Shown: piece after piece, positions 26,960 through 40,596 of the stretch
Layout: every line of letters starts with the position of its first letter
Position numbering within the stretch: position 1 is the first letter of the stretch
From: Gymnogyps californianus
Taxonomy: Eukaryota; Chordata; Aves; Accipitriformes; Cathartidae
DNA length: 64,000 nucleotides
Assembly (NCBI RefSeq): GCF_018139145.2
Contig: NC_059479.1
Span: 3,720,001 to 3,784,000 of the forward strand
Direction of reading: 5' to 3'
The notes under the pieces: generated by a model
The model's input: the letters and a program-made list of their open reading frames with translations, nothing else
Told to the model about the DNA's origin: nothing
The model's database searches: none
Translations under genes and position numbers: made by a program

Positions 26960-28936
26960 GTAAGAGTCATCTATGAGACTTAGAAAAAATGGCTTTTTGT
27001 GGCTAACAAAAACATTTACAGTGACTTTCTTAAGGAAGATAACTAAGAGGCAATGAGCTTATACTGCCTATAGCACACCTGGTCTGCTGTTCTGATAGTG
27101 CTTCAGTCTGAGGAAATACCCACGAGTACAGTCAAGAAGTTAAGATGCTCTGCTCTATCTACAAATCTGTAATGTAATTAAAAACAGATACTAACACTCA
27201 CTAGAGGCTAGGGGAGTAAGTAGTGCTGCATCTGTTAAAGCTCAAAAGCTATTCTAAAATGTTGTTTAAAATCAAACTTAATGTTATACTTAAAAGAAAA
27301 TGATATAGAACATAACAGGAACTGTAGTGCAGTGCAATTCCAGAACAGGTTAATAGCAGAGAAAATAATCAGAAGTACCTTGGTGAGTATAGTCTCTGGT
27401 AGCCACGCCTAAACTTCCTTCTGGATAGATAAAATGTGTTTATACTTTGAAAGGCTTCTGATAGTCTCTTCCAACCAGGTTGTTAAGAAAATTTCATGCC
27501 TGTGTTGAGAGCTGAAGTCCTGCCACACACTAAAAAATATATTGAAACAAGAAATACTCAAAGTAGAAGGATATAGGATCAGTGCATGTGAAGGATTGAT
27601 GCTATGGGATTCTCTACAACACGGTGTTTCCTCTTTTTATTGAGCAAAACCGAAAGGTTTTATCAATCTAACTTTTGTGTGTATTTGCATGCACGTGTAT
27701 GTTTCTTGTTGACAAAATTTTGTCAGCTTTGAAAGGTAGTTATGTTAGCCCATTTTTCTTTGTTTTTAAGTATATGAGTCTGTAGAGCTATCTGTTCTGG
27801 AAAGTACATGTCTCTCTATTCTGATATTTATGCTCAGTTACACTCGTGTCCCCATCGTTCTGGAACCCCAAAGTTCTGAGTTGCTTTATTCTAATAACTT
27901 TCATTGATTTGCTGAACTTAATCTCTCCTATCTTTATTGTAAAACATCTTAATTATAAAATACCATTATTTTATCATTGAGAAAGTTACTGTTGCCAATA
28001 TTACAGGCAAATTAGTTAGGATTGTGTTGTACTTTCTATTGTCACAGCTTGCCGCTGCAGGTAGTTTTGTTTCTACATCAAGCAGGGAAAGAAACTAGTA
28101 GTACACAACCACATGTTTATTTTTGATACTTGTATTTACTGATATCAATATAATTTCAAGGAAGAAAGCAAATCTCTTTTGTCACATTACTGTAGCATAA
28201 AATATTACGTCTCTCTGTTGCTGAGGTTCTGGAGGTCTTTGGTTTTCTTCTGATCTTCTTCCTGGCCCTGAGCATCTCCAAAATTGCCTCAGGTTGTTTT
28301 TCTTCTCTCTCTTTATTGAGAGTCCACTTCCAAATTAGGGCAAATGTTGTTCTCAATACTTTAATTTTGTTTACATTTTGTTTTCTTGGATTCTGGGAGG
28401 CTGGTAAAATTCGGGGGGGTGTTCTCTAGTTAGAGACTGTTTAGGATTAAGATGTATAAAAGCTCCTTATCATCAGTGTATCGGCACAGCTGTTGGCTGG
28501 GTTGGGGAAACATGATATCTCTGCTGTCCAACTGTCCATTAGTTAAGGCAAGTCACTGAATTGTTAGAAATTAAATGAGGTTCCATTTGTTTCACTTAGT
28601 AACTTTTTCTTTAACTGTTCAGAGACCTCTTGAGAAAACCATAGCTTAAATAGAGCAGTAGAATATTTGTAGCAACAAGTAGACTGCATAAGCTTTGATT
28701 ATATTTCAAATGCTATCAGTATGTCAAAATGAAGATTAACTATGTATTTGTAAACAACGCTAGTTCTTTGTAATATAAATTACAATTTTTGCAAGTAGTT
28801 AGGTTTAAGGATGCTCTTTAGCAGGCCCTTACTGACGCTAGTTACTCACAGCTATTTTTTCCCCAACACCTGCACTAGAGGATACACAATATCTCCACAG
28901 CAACAGTAGCTCTCACCAGCACTCTATCGGGAATTA

Positions 28937-28961
28937 TTTCCTCTACATGATGTAGAGGAAA
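28937..28961. repeat. Perfect short palindrome (12-bp arms, 1-nt centre)
   Basis: The left arm tttcctctacat at 28937-28948 is the exact reverse complement of the right arm atgtagaggaaa at 28950-28961, with a single G between them. As RNA or single-stranded DNA it could fold only into a hairpin whose tip is strained. As duplex DNA it is a symmetric site. No function is known to me. Confidence 0.95.
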
Positions 28962-31039
28962 ATACACCAGTAGCTAATGTGACAGAGGTAAAGTGTGCAT
29001 CCATTGCTGTGTTACTCTCACCTGTCAAGTGATGCTGCATCTTTCTCTCGTTTGTTCTGAGTGCTGAAACTGCAGATGAATTTTATTACAGAGGGTGTGA
29101 GGCTCCTTTTGTCCTTTCCTTCCCTTATGTACAATCATCTAGCTCTGACGACCAATTAAGATGAAATCCTTGTACAAAACGAAACATGTAAAAGAAAAGC
29201 ATTGCTGCTGTTACCTGTCAGCAGTATTACTTTTATTATGTGACATTATTTAAGTGCATTTAATAAGTACAAAAAATTACTAGTTTTAGATAGACGGCAA
29301 TTCCAGCATCGTGTCGTTACTTAAAATGGGAGAAATGAATCGAATATATTGAGTGTGTATCTATTTCCATACTCTGATGACTAAAATACCACTTGGCCTG
29401 TTTTCTATAGGTGTGAGAATCAGCTGCTTTATAAAGGTTTTGAATGAAGTCATTATGCTTTTTATATCACGTTTGCCATTTAGAAATAAGCTGTTCTACC
29501 AAGATATGCATGATCAGCAAAGTTAACATTTAGTGCTCCAGAAAGAAATGTCATAACTATGAAACTTGATTTCTTCCTGACAGGAACACTATAAATTAGG
29601 CAGGCACAACGGCCAGGCTCACAAAACCTTCTTAGCCATCTATAATATGATCTGATGTGATTATAGCAGCACCCGCTAGCAGTGCTATAGCTACAGTTCT
29701 GACAGTACCCCTGTAATAAATCCAGTCTTTCAGGCATTTACTGCGCATCTGAAAGAGCTTGCTCTGTTTGAAACTTGGCTCAAATGGTTCTGAAGAATCT
29801 GTATAATTGAGGGTCTCATATGGCAAAAACAAAATTTGACAGCAACACTGACTTCACCACCCTCTCTCTTCTCCCTCTTGCGTCTACTCTTCTGTTAGTT
29901 CTTTTTTTCCAGAGCTGTTCTTCAGCTGGATGAACTCTGCAATCCAGTTACTGGCCTAGGTCTAAAATGCTTTGCCAGCCTGGTCTTGAGGACCAGTCTG
30001 CGGTGGAACTTAGCTGAAGTACACTTGAATCATGGTTTAGGCTAGAAACGGTAGTGAATAAATGTAGTAGTTTACTGTCATCCAATAATTTTGTTCCTGA
30101 AACTCAGAAAAATCTATTCAGTGACAATATTTTCAGGTCTTCAGAAGCAAAGTTTGGACAGGCCCTTTATACAAAAGAGAAAGGATTTTTCACTGAAGTT
30201 TATAGAACAACTCAACTCCAGAGAGCAGTAACGACATAACATTAAGATTTTTATTTTACAGTGGACCTATAATGAATATGACTATGCAACAAATGAATAA
30301 GACTATTAATATGCATTCACAGCATATTATACAGTTTATCATAAAGGAGCTGTTAAGATGTATCCTGAGAACACAAATTGAATAGAATGCTGAAAGCACA
30401 CCTAAATCTTAACAGATCATTTAAATTAAATTGGGTCCAAAGGAGTTGAGACCTCAGCACGTAAGGTGGACGGCAAATACATGAAGAGGTGTCACAGCAA
30501 AAATAGGAGTAGCTCTTCTGTTCATTGACAGTACTTTTGAACCTCAGAATCAGACCATGCCCATATAACAACTCTGTCCATGGTGGAATGAGGCCTCAAG
30601 CTATGTACAATAAAGGCATGAGGAGTGTTAAGGTAGTGTCATCAAGCCTAAAGTCTTGATTTATACAGTTTAAGCCAGAAGGGGCTTATATGACTAAAAA
30701 ACATATTAGCTTACACAATATCAGCCAAAAGGCGGGAAGGGGGCGAGGGGCAGGTTTGGGGTTAGGAAAGTATAAGGAGGGCTGGCAAGAGCCAAGTTTC
30801 TGGTGCTGTGACTGTGCGAGTCGTTGTATATTCACTGAAAGGCCACTTTCCTGGATGTACTTTGAAACAAGTTGGTGGGAGATACTGTGGTTAGGATGGG
30901 CTTGAAATTGTGGGAACCGAATCCAAACCAGGGGCCTTAAGCTGCTCCCTTTTGTGTTAGATATCAAAAGAGTACCGAGAGTAATGAGGCAAAATTTTAT
31001 CCCAGAGATTTGAGAGGCTCTTTTACCCTTTTCTGCCAG

Positions 31040-31330
31040 CTTTTCCTTGCTGCTTGTTCTATTCACCCCACATATTTTGCACTTTCCTTGTTCCTCTTCC
31101 TCATGTCTCACCCTTCCTCCTCGATCTCTCCTCCTTCTCGTTGTTCTCTCTCCCTTTCCTTCTGGCTCTCTAACAACCTCTTCTGAGCCGCTGAGAGATG
31201 TGCTTCTCCTGAGTAGGAGTATTTCTGCAAATTGGTTTCCTGCTGTCCATTTTTCTTCTATCGTCATTCCCTCATGCTTTCTGTATTCCTACTTTTCTCT
31301 TACTGTTTTTTCTCTTATTCTTTCTGCTCT
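31040..31330 (+). repeat. Polypyrimidine-rich tract
   Basis: About 290 bp dominated by C and T on the + strand, with many TCC, CTC and TTC units. The opposite strand is purine-rich, and this explains a 193-codon open frame on the minus strand at 30686-31267, since a strand with little T makes few stop codons. Such tracts can form triplex DNA and can bind pyrimidine-tract proteins in pre-mRNA. Confidence 0.8.
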
Positions 31331-31532
31331 TATCGAGGTCCCAATTAGGAATAAACGGCACATTTTTTGAATGCAGCTGGAAAACCCAGAGAAAATAAGT
31401 TAAAATGTAATAGAAATGCTTTGTTTAAAAAAAACCTCAAAATAAAGCATTTTTATTTTTGTATTTGAAATCATATTTCTTTCAGAATTCCAGCCCAATG
31501 TACTTTAGAAACAAACCAAAACCCATTCAGTT

Positions 31533-31586
31533 CCCCCACCCCACCCCAAAAAAAGGCGGGGGGGGGGGGGGGGGCGGGCGCGCGCC
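31533..31586 (+). repeat. C-tract, G17 run and CGCGCG cluster
   Basis: Runs of C separated by single A (31533-31547) are followed by seven A, GGC, a run of 17 G (31558-31574), then CGGGCGCGCGCC to 31586. The C and G parts could pair as a foldback. The G run alone could form a quadruplex, and the alternating CG part is prone to Z-DNA. The flanks are AT-rich, so this is a sharp composition break. The exact homopolymer length may be unreliable. Confidence 0.9.
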
Positions 31587-34500
31587 ATTTTAGGTGAAAT
31601 GCAACGTTTTGTTTTGGTAGGGAAACTGAAATCTTGTACTTCAGATCAACTCTACACAATTTCTGTCTGAATATTTTGGTCTACTGATAAACAGAACAAA
31701 GCATTATTTGTACACTGTGATCTAGACACGCAGTAGAGATTTTTGAGTCTCCTTTTCTTTGTGTTCTGTTCTTCTCCTGATTTTGTGGGATTGTTAAAGC
31801 ATTTGTAAAGGATGTATATGACATGATTTTAAATTCCCTAAAGAGAATACAGATGGGCTGTGTAATTATTGCTGAGAGGTGCTATTTTCTGTGTGTTGTA
31901 CAACTCATATTCATAATATTTACCTGACAGCCAGAAAAATGTGGCCATCTCAGAATACTCTGAAACAATTCTTCTCCGTATAAAAACATTTCTCGTTACA
32001 GAATTTATAACATTTAATTTCATATCTCTGTGCATTCAATTAATTCTGAATTGTTTTCAGAATATTACAAAATTTATAAAATAAACTTCCACAAAATTTA
32101 TATTATTTTTTCTCATTATTAGATTTATGCTGTCCCGTTTCATAGCATGTGCTTATTGCCAGCAGCTTATTGCTGAAATGGGTACTAGAATATGTTAGGG
32201 AAGTGACATGTGAGACAGAGTAGTTTAAACTTGATTCTTATAAGGCTAATTTTTGTGGCTGTATCTGTAGCAAAGGAGAAGTGAGTGTGCAGTTTTGTAT
32301 CTTTTTATTCACTGATACAGAGAAACTGCTATGCTGGGAGGTGTTCAGGTCGCTACAAATGGCATTAAATATCCTTCTCATCTCTCCTCCTTTGAAGGGA
32401 GGCATATCCCTCTCCCTGCAATGCCAAGAATGCCTTTCTTGTTAATACCAAGACACCTAGTTGCTAGGTTAAAGAATAAGCAATGAATACTTATTTTAAA
32501 CTTGTAAGTGGAAAAAAATACAGTAAGAAGCAAGTACATCTCTTTTTTGCAAAGCTTGCAAGGGAATATTGTTAGGCCAAGCACATACTAGCTTTTAGTT
32601 CTGGCTCAGATCTTTTTAGTATTGGCTTAGTCATTTGCATTTGTACTTAATAACTAAAATAGTATAAAGTAGATTAGATACAGCATTATCATCATTAGTC
32701 CTGGGAGTGCCTTTCTTTCATTCAGTAGCAGCACTGGGTGAAAAAATTCATAGGAGGGGTACAAGTAGAAAGTTTCCCCTGCAAGATCCTTTCCAATTTT
32801 AGTGAATATTATACTTTCAGATTCAAAGTAAAACGTAAAGGTAAAATCTTAATATACAAGTGAAGGTTGCCATAGTTTTCACGGTGACTGCTAATTTAAG
32901 AAATGGTGAAGAAGGAAGCTCTTGTTTGGCTGTTTACCAATACCATCTGATTAGCTGCGGTTTTCTGTTTGGCTGAGCAGCTGGCAATTAATGAATTGAT
33001 AGGAAGTAGTCACAAGGTAATGGAATTAGTGAGTGAACATCTGGTATTAAAAATCAGTAAACGTAGAAGAGTTTTTATGATTTCTTAAATTTGGTGGGAA
33101 AATAATTGCCAGTTGACTACAACTGAAACAACTATATGTACACAGTGAAAAAAATTGCATTTTAAATGGCAAAGTACGTATTTTAAGTGAATGACTTCCC
33201 GATACACTGCAAAAGATGAATGGGATCCAGCTGGCTTTCAGACATACAGATCCTATCTTAGTTTTTAGACCAGCTGTTTACCTTATTCATCTCCAGTTCT
33301 TACAGCATTTGGAAATACTCTAAGTAGCTCAGAAGACCAACAAGTCATCCATACTCTTTGTGTGTGCCCATTTCCAGACTGAAATGATTCAAAATATAAA
33401 CCTAACCATTGCTCTCTTACCCAGGAACAGTAACTCTAACCATTGTATTTCTTGTCAGCCACCGTCCAGCATAATTTCAGATTTCGCACAGCTCCTGCTT
33501 ACTGTCAGGATTATTCTCTTTCTTTGAAAAGCCTAAATATGCCAATTATGTATTGCTTTTCTCAATAATGCATTAGTTAAGGACTGTAAACTTTAGAACA
33601 CTAGTAAAAATGTACTTGTTATTAGAATTCAAATAGTATTAGTGTCAACTAAGGTCAGTTGGAAAGAAATATGTGTCTTAGTATTAACTAAAAAAAAAAA
33701 TAAAATGGTAGCAATTAAATTCTTTGCTAACAGAAATTGCGTTAACTTTTCGTATTCTTCTCTCTTATTGGGGATGGAATTCAGCCCGGGAGATAGGAGC
33801 AGCGATATCACAAGCATGAAGTTGTGGTAGTTTTGGATAGGAGGTGAGGAGGTCTGCAGCCAGTCTACTGGCTGACTGCTCCTCGCTTCACAGACCCCTC
33901 CAGAGAAATGAGACTCTGGTTTCTAGATATTTTTTAACTGTGTAGTCCATTTTGAGAATCTGAATGGTGATTTGGCAAGCACTGGGAGAATGAGGTGTGG
34001 CACAATAAACATTCCAGTGGGGAATTAGTGTGCAAATTAATGTTGGAAAATTTATTCTGCCAGAGCCTATGAACTCTCTGTTTTTCCAACGTGGTCATCA
34101 GCTCTGAATCTTTCTTACAATGTTGAAAACTCTAGACCTGAAGACAGTAGAATCCCCATTTTTCCTTCCTCTCCGTTTCATTAGCGAGGTCTGGTGAATT
34201 CCAGCTCTCCTGCCACTGCAGAGCCCTGTAGAGTACAGAAACAGCACCTCAATTAAATACGAAATATCAAGATAAATGTCTGAATAAAATATCCAGGACT
34301 CAGACAAACTTCCAAAACCTGCTTGTCAGCAGTGAAATGCCATTAAATCCTTTAGGAACTCATTAATAGTTAACATTTGGAAGAGTAATTACAACTAGAT
34401 TATAACTAAGAATAAAGAAAAATAAAGGAAAACCCAGCAGCATCATTTCTCTAAACTCTTGACACAAAATGAAGATCAATACTATAAAAAAAATCAGTGG

Positions 34501-37500
34501 TAAGGAATTAAGGTCAAGATGATTATGTCAAAAATAGGTAAGCTGTTCATATATATTTCAAATAAAACTAGTGTGGATGCAACTGTTATGTAGTGTTTCA
34601 TATTATTTGTGTGGAATACTACCTCACAGGGGATAGAAAAGGGATATTGAGGTGAAATCAAGGATGTATCTGGAAATTGGATGAGTTGATGACTTCAGTG
34701 CCGTTAACCTAAATCACAGCTAAAATTAACCATGTCAAGCTTTGTAGCTACATTTTCTGAGCCAAAGCAAGACACTGATCTTTAGTGAGACGGAAATATA
34801 TTACCCTTCAAAAGGATTAAATACTGCAAAAGTCTTTTTTGAGAATTTATGTTACAGCTCTGTAAAGAGAAGAGAAAAGATAAGATAAAGTAGGTACTAT
34901 AGTTAGATAAATAGGTGAGATCTTGAGAAATGTTTTCATTTTTCATAAAATTCTCACAATCTGTAAATTTTATATATATAATTCATTACATTATAACCTG
35001 GAATATGAATCTTGCAAATTTATGAAATAGGAAAAAATACAAATGGGGAAAATATTACTTTATTTAGAAATGCTTCTCTATTACTGTGAGTCTACCTACT
35101 GTAGAACCAGGCTGCACGGCAGGGTGCCGGTGGGAACTGAGCTATTTTCAAGAGGGAAAAAAAAAAATATATGGAAAGTAACAAGGTTGTAAAATACATA
35201 GATGACAAATAAAATGAAGTCATCAATGTGTAAAAAAAATGTTAAGGTTTCAGATTTGCAATTTTCCTATTTAAATGCCCTCATTGATTTGTTACAAATA
35301 CTGTTAACCCTGTGTTTGGAAAATGGTGAGGACATTATCACTTGTGTTCTCATTTGTAATAAAATAGATTAACTTGCTGTGAAATTTTAACTAGGCTGAG
35401 ACACAACAGTAGCTACCTAATGAACCAGAGCACATTGCTGTTAAGTAGCTAAATAGATGCATACTGATTACAGAACTGAAAAATGGATCTGTTTACTTGC
35501 AAAAAAAGTCTGTTCATAGTGTTATTCATTATAGTAGGGGAAATTCAGCATTACATTTCCACACAAACATTTAGAAATAGACAATTTCTCAATCCATATG
35601 TAGTCTTAGATGATGATACTCTGTCCTCATTTGTAGTACATACGATACAGAGAAAATTTCAGCTCTGTTGTTGTTTATAGGGAAAAGTGTATCTTCCCTG
35701 TATATGTAAATTTTTGCAACTGGTACGACGTTAGACGACATGATCAACTAATTCTCTTAGAAAGTGATTCACTGTGTGATTAAGAATGACATTATTTGAC
35801 ACTTTTATTTCTGCCTGAACATTTCAAACCAAGTCCCTGAGTTTGAAGGCAAATTACTTGAAGCAGAGATTATTTTATAGCAAGAGACAATGGGAAATGC
35901 AGTTACCAGAAGGAGCTCAAATACTTTGCTTTTCCAAATCATCAGCTTTTGAATTACTCAGATAACTCCCATTTAAGATGACATATATGGCTGTTTGTGT
36001 GATATCTAAGTGTTAATTCATAGTCATATTTGTTCATAGTTTTTTTTTTGCAGAACAGTTGGCATGTCCTCTCCTTGGCTATTCATTTTCATGGTTGCAA
36101 TAGACAATGAAATTTACTTAAACTATGTGCTCTTCTGTAAAAGTAATGATTTCAAAATTATATCTTAATTGTAAATTGAGTACTCTTTGTGGTAAAAAGA
36201 GAGGAAATGGTGCCAAAGAGGACTGTTAAAACTGAAATCCAGGCAAATAAAATTACAGTCAGAGTTGTAGCCTCTTAGCAGTAACCTATTTGGAAGCTAT
36301 TATTTACACAAAGGTAGAAGACACATAGTATTTATAAGCTCAGGTTTGCATGTATATGATTCATCATTTATTTAGGAGAATACTTCTTGGAGAAAGAATG
36401 TGACTTTTAAAAGTAACTTAATAAGCAACCCATCCACAGAGTAAGTCATGACTCTCTTTTACTCTTCCGCTCATCTCAGCAACCTCTAAAACCACTCTTT
36501 TGGAGACTGAGAAGAAGAAAACACAGGAGACTTTAAGATCAGTGACTTTGACTTTTTTCCCCCAGAATAAGAAAGTTTATTTGTTTAAAACCATTCAATT
36601 TTCAAAATTTTAAGAACTTGTGACTCAACATAATAGATTCATATCTGTTAAACATTTTTAATTAGCATTCAAAAATACTGCAATTAAAAGTCTCCCTTTA
36701 AGATTTATTAGTTATTGTATGTTCATTAAATAACAGATAATTAGTGAAAACAGATCCATTGAGGATTAACAGCTATGTAATAGATACACATCTGTTACAT
36801 GATTTTGAGGCTCAGTTGTTATTTAATGTACAATAACTATCCTATTAAAAACACATTCAATGCTATGTTTTCAGCTGGTGTGATTGGAATAGGCAAATGC
36901 CACCCCTTGCTATTAGGAGGATCCAGTCTCACATTTCCTTTGCATCATTCTCAAAGGTATCTGTAAATATGAAGATGAGTGTGGTTTAGAGAGATGGTTT
37001 TAACGGATAACAGAATATTCTTAAAATGTCGCTTACTGCCAGTGCTATTAATGAATTGCCTCAATAGGTTATGAACAGAAGCTATTATGCTAGCTATTTA
37101 TAATGGATAAACTATTAGAATCTACCATTCTCCTCCTAAAGCTATATTATTGATTTAGGATACCGTCTAGCAAAAACTGTATAAAAAGTTCAGATGCTAT
37201 CGAGTTTATTTTCAAAAGCTCATGGTAAATTGCCACCAAGTAGCCAGATTGCATACTCCTAATGAAAAATCTTTGAGAATAGGTTAGAAAGGCAGAAAAA
37301 TTGCAAAGTTCCTTTGAGACAACTTCCCCAGATTACACTGTAATTGTGATTTTTAATGAGGTGGGGGCAAGAGGATCTCCCTTTTTAAAAAAAAAAAAGT
37401 AAGTAATACTTCAGTTCTGAGTTTCCACAGGGAACAGCTGATTGCAGGGATGAGGGCAACTCCAAAGATGCTGTTTCTGGAATTCTGTAAATTCAAGCAT

Positions 37501-37707
37501 TTCCCTGTTAGTGTCTCTCCATTGGATCTACACTTTCAAGGACTTGTAATAGAGGATTTAAAACATAGAAGGGTTTTTAAGATAAGAATATCCAGAGAAT
37601 CGCAGGCCATGATCTGCCCATTTTAGAAAATTCTCATTTTTTATTGGTGCTGGGAACAGGAATGAAGGGTACTGGAATTGTGAATTAACTCAGAAAAATT
37701 ATACATG

Positions 37708-37925
37708 TGGAATCACTGGGTTGGAAGGGATCTCAAGTGGTCATATAATCTCTTGCCTTCCTCAAGACAGGATGAATTATTACTTATGCCACACTTGTCT
37801 AACCGGTTTTTAAAGCTTTTTACCGATGAAAATTCCACAGCATCTTCAGGCAATCTGCAAGTATAGATAGACAGAACTGCAGAATTTCATTTTGCTAGAC
37901 TTTTATAATTTCTTATCCGTTTTTT
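37708..37925 (-). mobile_element. CR1/L3-like LINE 3' end, old
   Basis: On the + strand the block starts 'ggaatcactgggttggaagg' and continues 'gatctcaagtggtcatataa', the reverse complement of a CR1 3' tail ('ccttccaacccaa...attct'). Further on, 'gaaaattccacagcatcttc' and 'aggcaatctg' correspond to the CR1 'gagactccacaacctctctgggcaacct' block. 'gcagaatttcattttgctag' and 'atttcttatcc' may be the still more upstream part. It is diverged and 5'-truncated. It is antisense to DACH2. Confidence 0.7.
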
Positions 37926-38580
37926 TCTCCTTACCTAAAGTACTCTGTATATTTAAATTAGAGATTAATATCAAAGTTTTGTGTGCAAATGTACACATAA
38001 GAATTTGCAAGCACATTCTTATTTTTGTTAACCAGTTGCGCTTTTCATGCAAAAGTGAAGTTCTTACCGGTGCCACAGCTTTTAAAATTTATCTGAGCGC
38101 TACCCTGAGAAGATATTGATGTAATTAATTCAGGTACAGATGCTCGTGAGTTTACAAATTTGACTGCATTTAGTGACAGTTTAGTCCTAATCTAAATTGT
38201 TTATTTGAAATGTGACTCATATATGTCAATTTTATTATCTGTAGGTTAAAAGTAGTTTGTGAAAACAACATGAAAGAACATTCTTTACATTCCTATGTGT
38301 GAAAAAGTTAGAAAATAAAAAGTCGCTGAGAAAAAAAAAAGTGGCAGCAAATGTAATGTCATGACACAAAGGATGAAAAGCTGCACCCAGATACATTGCA
38401 TGTAGAAGGCTGTACTCTTTTTGGCTATAGAAGACTATACTGCTCTTTCGATGTGAATTCTGTTCACTGTTTATCTCAGACCATTTGTTACTGCTATTTT
38501 AGCCAACTTCATTTTTTCATTGAACTTCAGTGAAGTTCATGAATCAAATTGCACAGACCTTGTTTTATTTCTGTTTCAAG

Positions 38581-38716
38581 GAAAGGATTCAAGACAGCCC
38601 TTCTCCAGCTCCATCTCTAGAAGACAGTCAGCGGCCTGGGAGCCACGCTTCCTCCCATCAGAGCAGCAGCGTGTCCAGCTCGCCGTCCCAGTTGGACAAC
38701 ACACCAGACAGAATTG
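38581..38716 (+). CDS. DACH2: DACH2 internal exon, Ser/Pro-rich segment
   Basis: A 136-bp exon preceded by a pyrimidine-rich acceptor ending in CAAG and followed by GTTAGT. It enters in phase 0 and leaves in phase 1. It encodes ERIQDSPSPAPSLEDSQRPG, then SHASSHQSSSVSSSPSQ and LDNTPDRI. The ER(I/V)xxSPSPAPSLE start and the SSSVSSSP repeat are shared by DACH1 and DACH2. The segment is serine/proline-rich and probably disordered, with many possible proline-directed phosphorylation sites (SPSP, SSSP). The donor GTTAGT departs from the GTRAGT consensus at position +3. Reading through it gives a stop two codons later (Gly, then TAG). It joins in frame to the 81-bp exon at 40597. Confidence 0.96.
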
Positions 38717-40596
38717 GTTAGTGCTCTGCAGCCTCACACCCCTTCACAGTTACTGACCTCAAGAATTTTAGAAGTTTGTTCAGGCAAATATTTCTTTGCT
38801 GGGAAACTCAGGAAAGCACTCACTTGCTAAAAAAACCCAGAAAGTTCATCACTGTATTTTGTTTTATTAGGTTCATCACTGTGCAGAGCCCAGCCCCTCA
38901 GATTCATTCTGTGCCAGTATCCACCCATGCACAGAAGATATCACCCCTTCTCTGGTACGACCAACTTCTCTTGCATGCTGGAGTAAGAAAGTGCCTCTGA
39001 AGGCACCTGGAATTGAAAAATAGCAAGATATCTTTTTCTTCGTATGCATGTCAGAAAAGTCATAGATTATATGATGGCTTTTCTGTTCCAAAAAACTCCT
39101 CATGCCCACACGTTCCCTCATCACCACGAGGCTGAGGGCTTTCTGATTTTTTTGGTCTCTCCACCACAGCTTTCACAGCCTGTGCATTATCGATCTTGTG
39201 TTTAAAATGCTAATTCAGTCTAGAGGGTCCTATTCTTGGTGCTTCCAAGAGGGATCTAGGGCACGTCAATTAACATCTCTTCACGTCAGTGTATGTCAAC
39301 ACTGTTGTCTTCGCAGTGACTGCAGCCCATGCAGGCATTGCTGAGCTAGATTTAAACTACAAAAACAGTGCAGTCCATGTAAGTCAGTGTAGATTTCACT
39401 CCCATCAAATAACTACTCAGCTGCTTGCTGGGATTTTGCAGTTTTGACTCTGGTCCGTGCAGCAGCACCATGGCACTACATAGCACAGTTGGCTCTACAC
39501 AAACTAGTCAATAGAACCTGAACTACTTTGCCTAAACATATGCACGCACAGGGCAGAGACTAGAAAGTAGATTCCCCTCAGCTTTTTCATATGTTAAATA
39601 GGGCTAGAAATACAGAGGACAAGAAATGTAACTTCCTATAGCAACACTGAAAAAGGGACTTTTGTTCTCCCCGTAGCTTTTGAAAGCTGCTGTAACTTGT
39701 TTTATTAATAGTAGTAGCACACACTGCAAGCCTCTGGGCTCCAGAAATGGTGCTGAAAGTTTTTTAAAGAAAACTACGTTTTGTTTATGTTGAACCAAAC
39801 ATTTCTCTGTGTTGAAGTCTAATGCCTACTGTTGTGAAGATATGTACGTATACTTTGTATCTATATAAATATATATATTTTTACTTTTGCAATATTTTAA
39901 AAAAAAAAAAATCTTTCCCTGAAATACAGCAATGATGTTTTTAACAAGTGTCCTCACTGAATTAACTTTAAATTCTGTCATTGGTTAATTGCAGAGAAGG
40001 AAATGTTTTATCAAATAAGAACAAAGAAAATACGCATTCTGAAATCATGAACTTAACACTTCTCACTGATCTTGCAGGTGTTAAGTAAAGAATTTCTTTC
40101 AACACTACAGCGTATTGTTTTTTCCGCTGTCATCTATCAATTTGGGTTACTATCTGTCAATCTGTATTTTTTATTAAGCTTGCTGCTTTATAGATAATTA
40201 CTAATACTTAAATCTTTAAATGTATTTTTCCCCAAAATGATTCCTGTGAAGTACTTTTCTAATTAGCTAATTTGAACATTTCATAAGAAATCGCATTCAT
40301 CTCAGTAGTAATTTGGGTTCTATCTTGGTATCTTTGTTTAATCAACTTGAGCAAATTTGCTTTTGCTGCATATTTTACTTGGCTCTAAGTGCTGAACTGG
40401 GACAGTGAAATGGTTGATTATGGACAACAAAAATGGTCAATTGCTTTAGAACTTATATAGTATAAATAAATGTTAAAATACCAAAATACTGACAAAGAAG
40501 AAATATAATTTAATATTTTCCTCTCTTCTGACATATTTTTTACTGACAGTGTTATATAGCTGTGCACTCTGAATTTTTTTCTTTTTTTTTTTTTAG
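38717..40596 (+). other. DACH2: DACH2 intron
   Basis: A 1.88-kb intron with donor GTTAGT and an acceptor made of T7, C, T13, AG. It joins phase 1 to phase 1. A 13-bp poly(A) run lies near 39898. No mobile element was recognised. Confidence 0.85.

Larger units (their letters stand above)
26960..38580 (+). other. DACH2: DACH2 large intron (11.6 kb)
   Basis: The donor is GTAAGA and the acceptor TTTCTGTTTCAAG, and the intron joins two phase-0 exon ends. The content is mostly unannotatable AT-rich DNA. Recognisable elements are a perfect 12-bp-arm palindrome (28937-28961), a long pyrimidine tract (31040-31330), a C-tract/G17/CGCGCG cluster (31533-31586) and a minus-strand CR1 3' end (37708-37925). 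Several low-repeat blocks rich in homeodomain-like ATTA cores could be conserved regulatory DNA; see the findings. Confidence 0.9.

Noticed and set aside
30686..31267. 193-codon open frame on the minus strand, Arg/Glu-rich
   Set aside because: It lies on the purine-rich complement of the pyrimidine tract, where stop codons are rare because T is rare. The peptide is low-complexity with no recognised domain.
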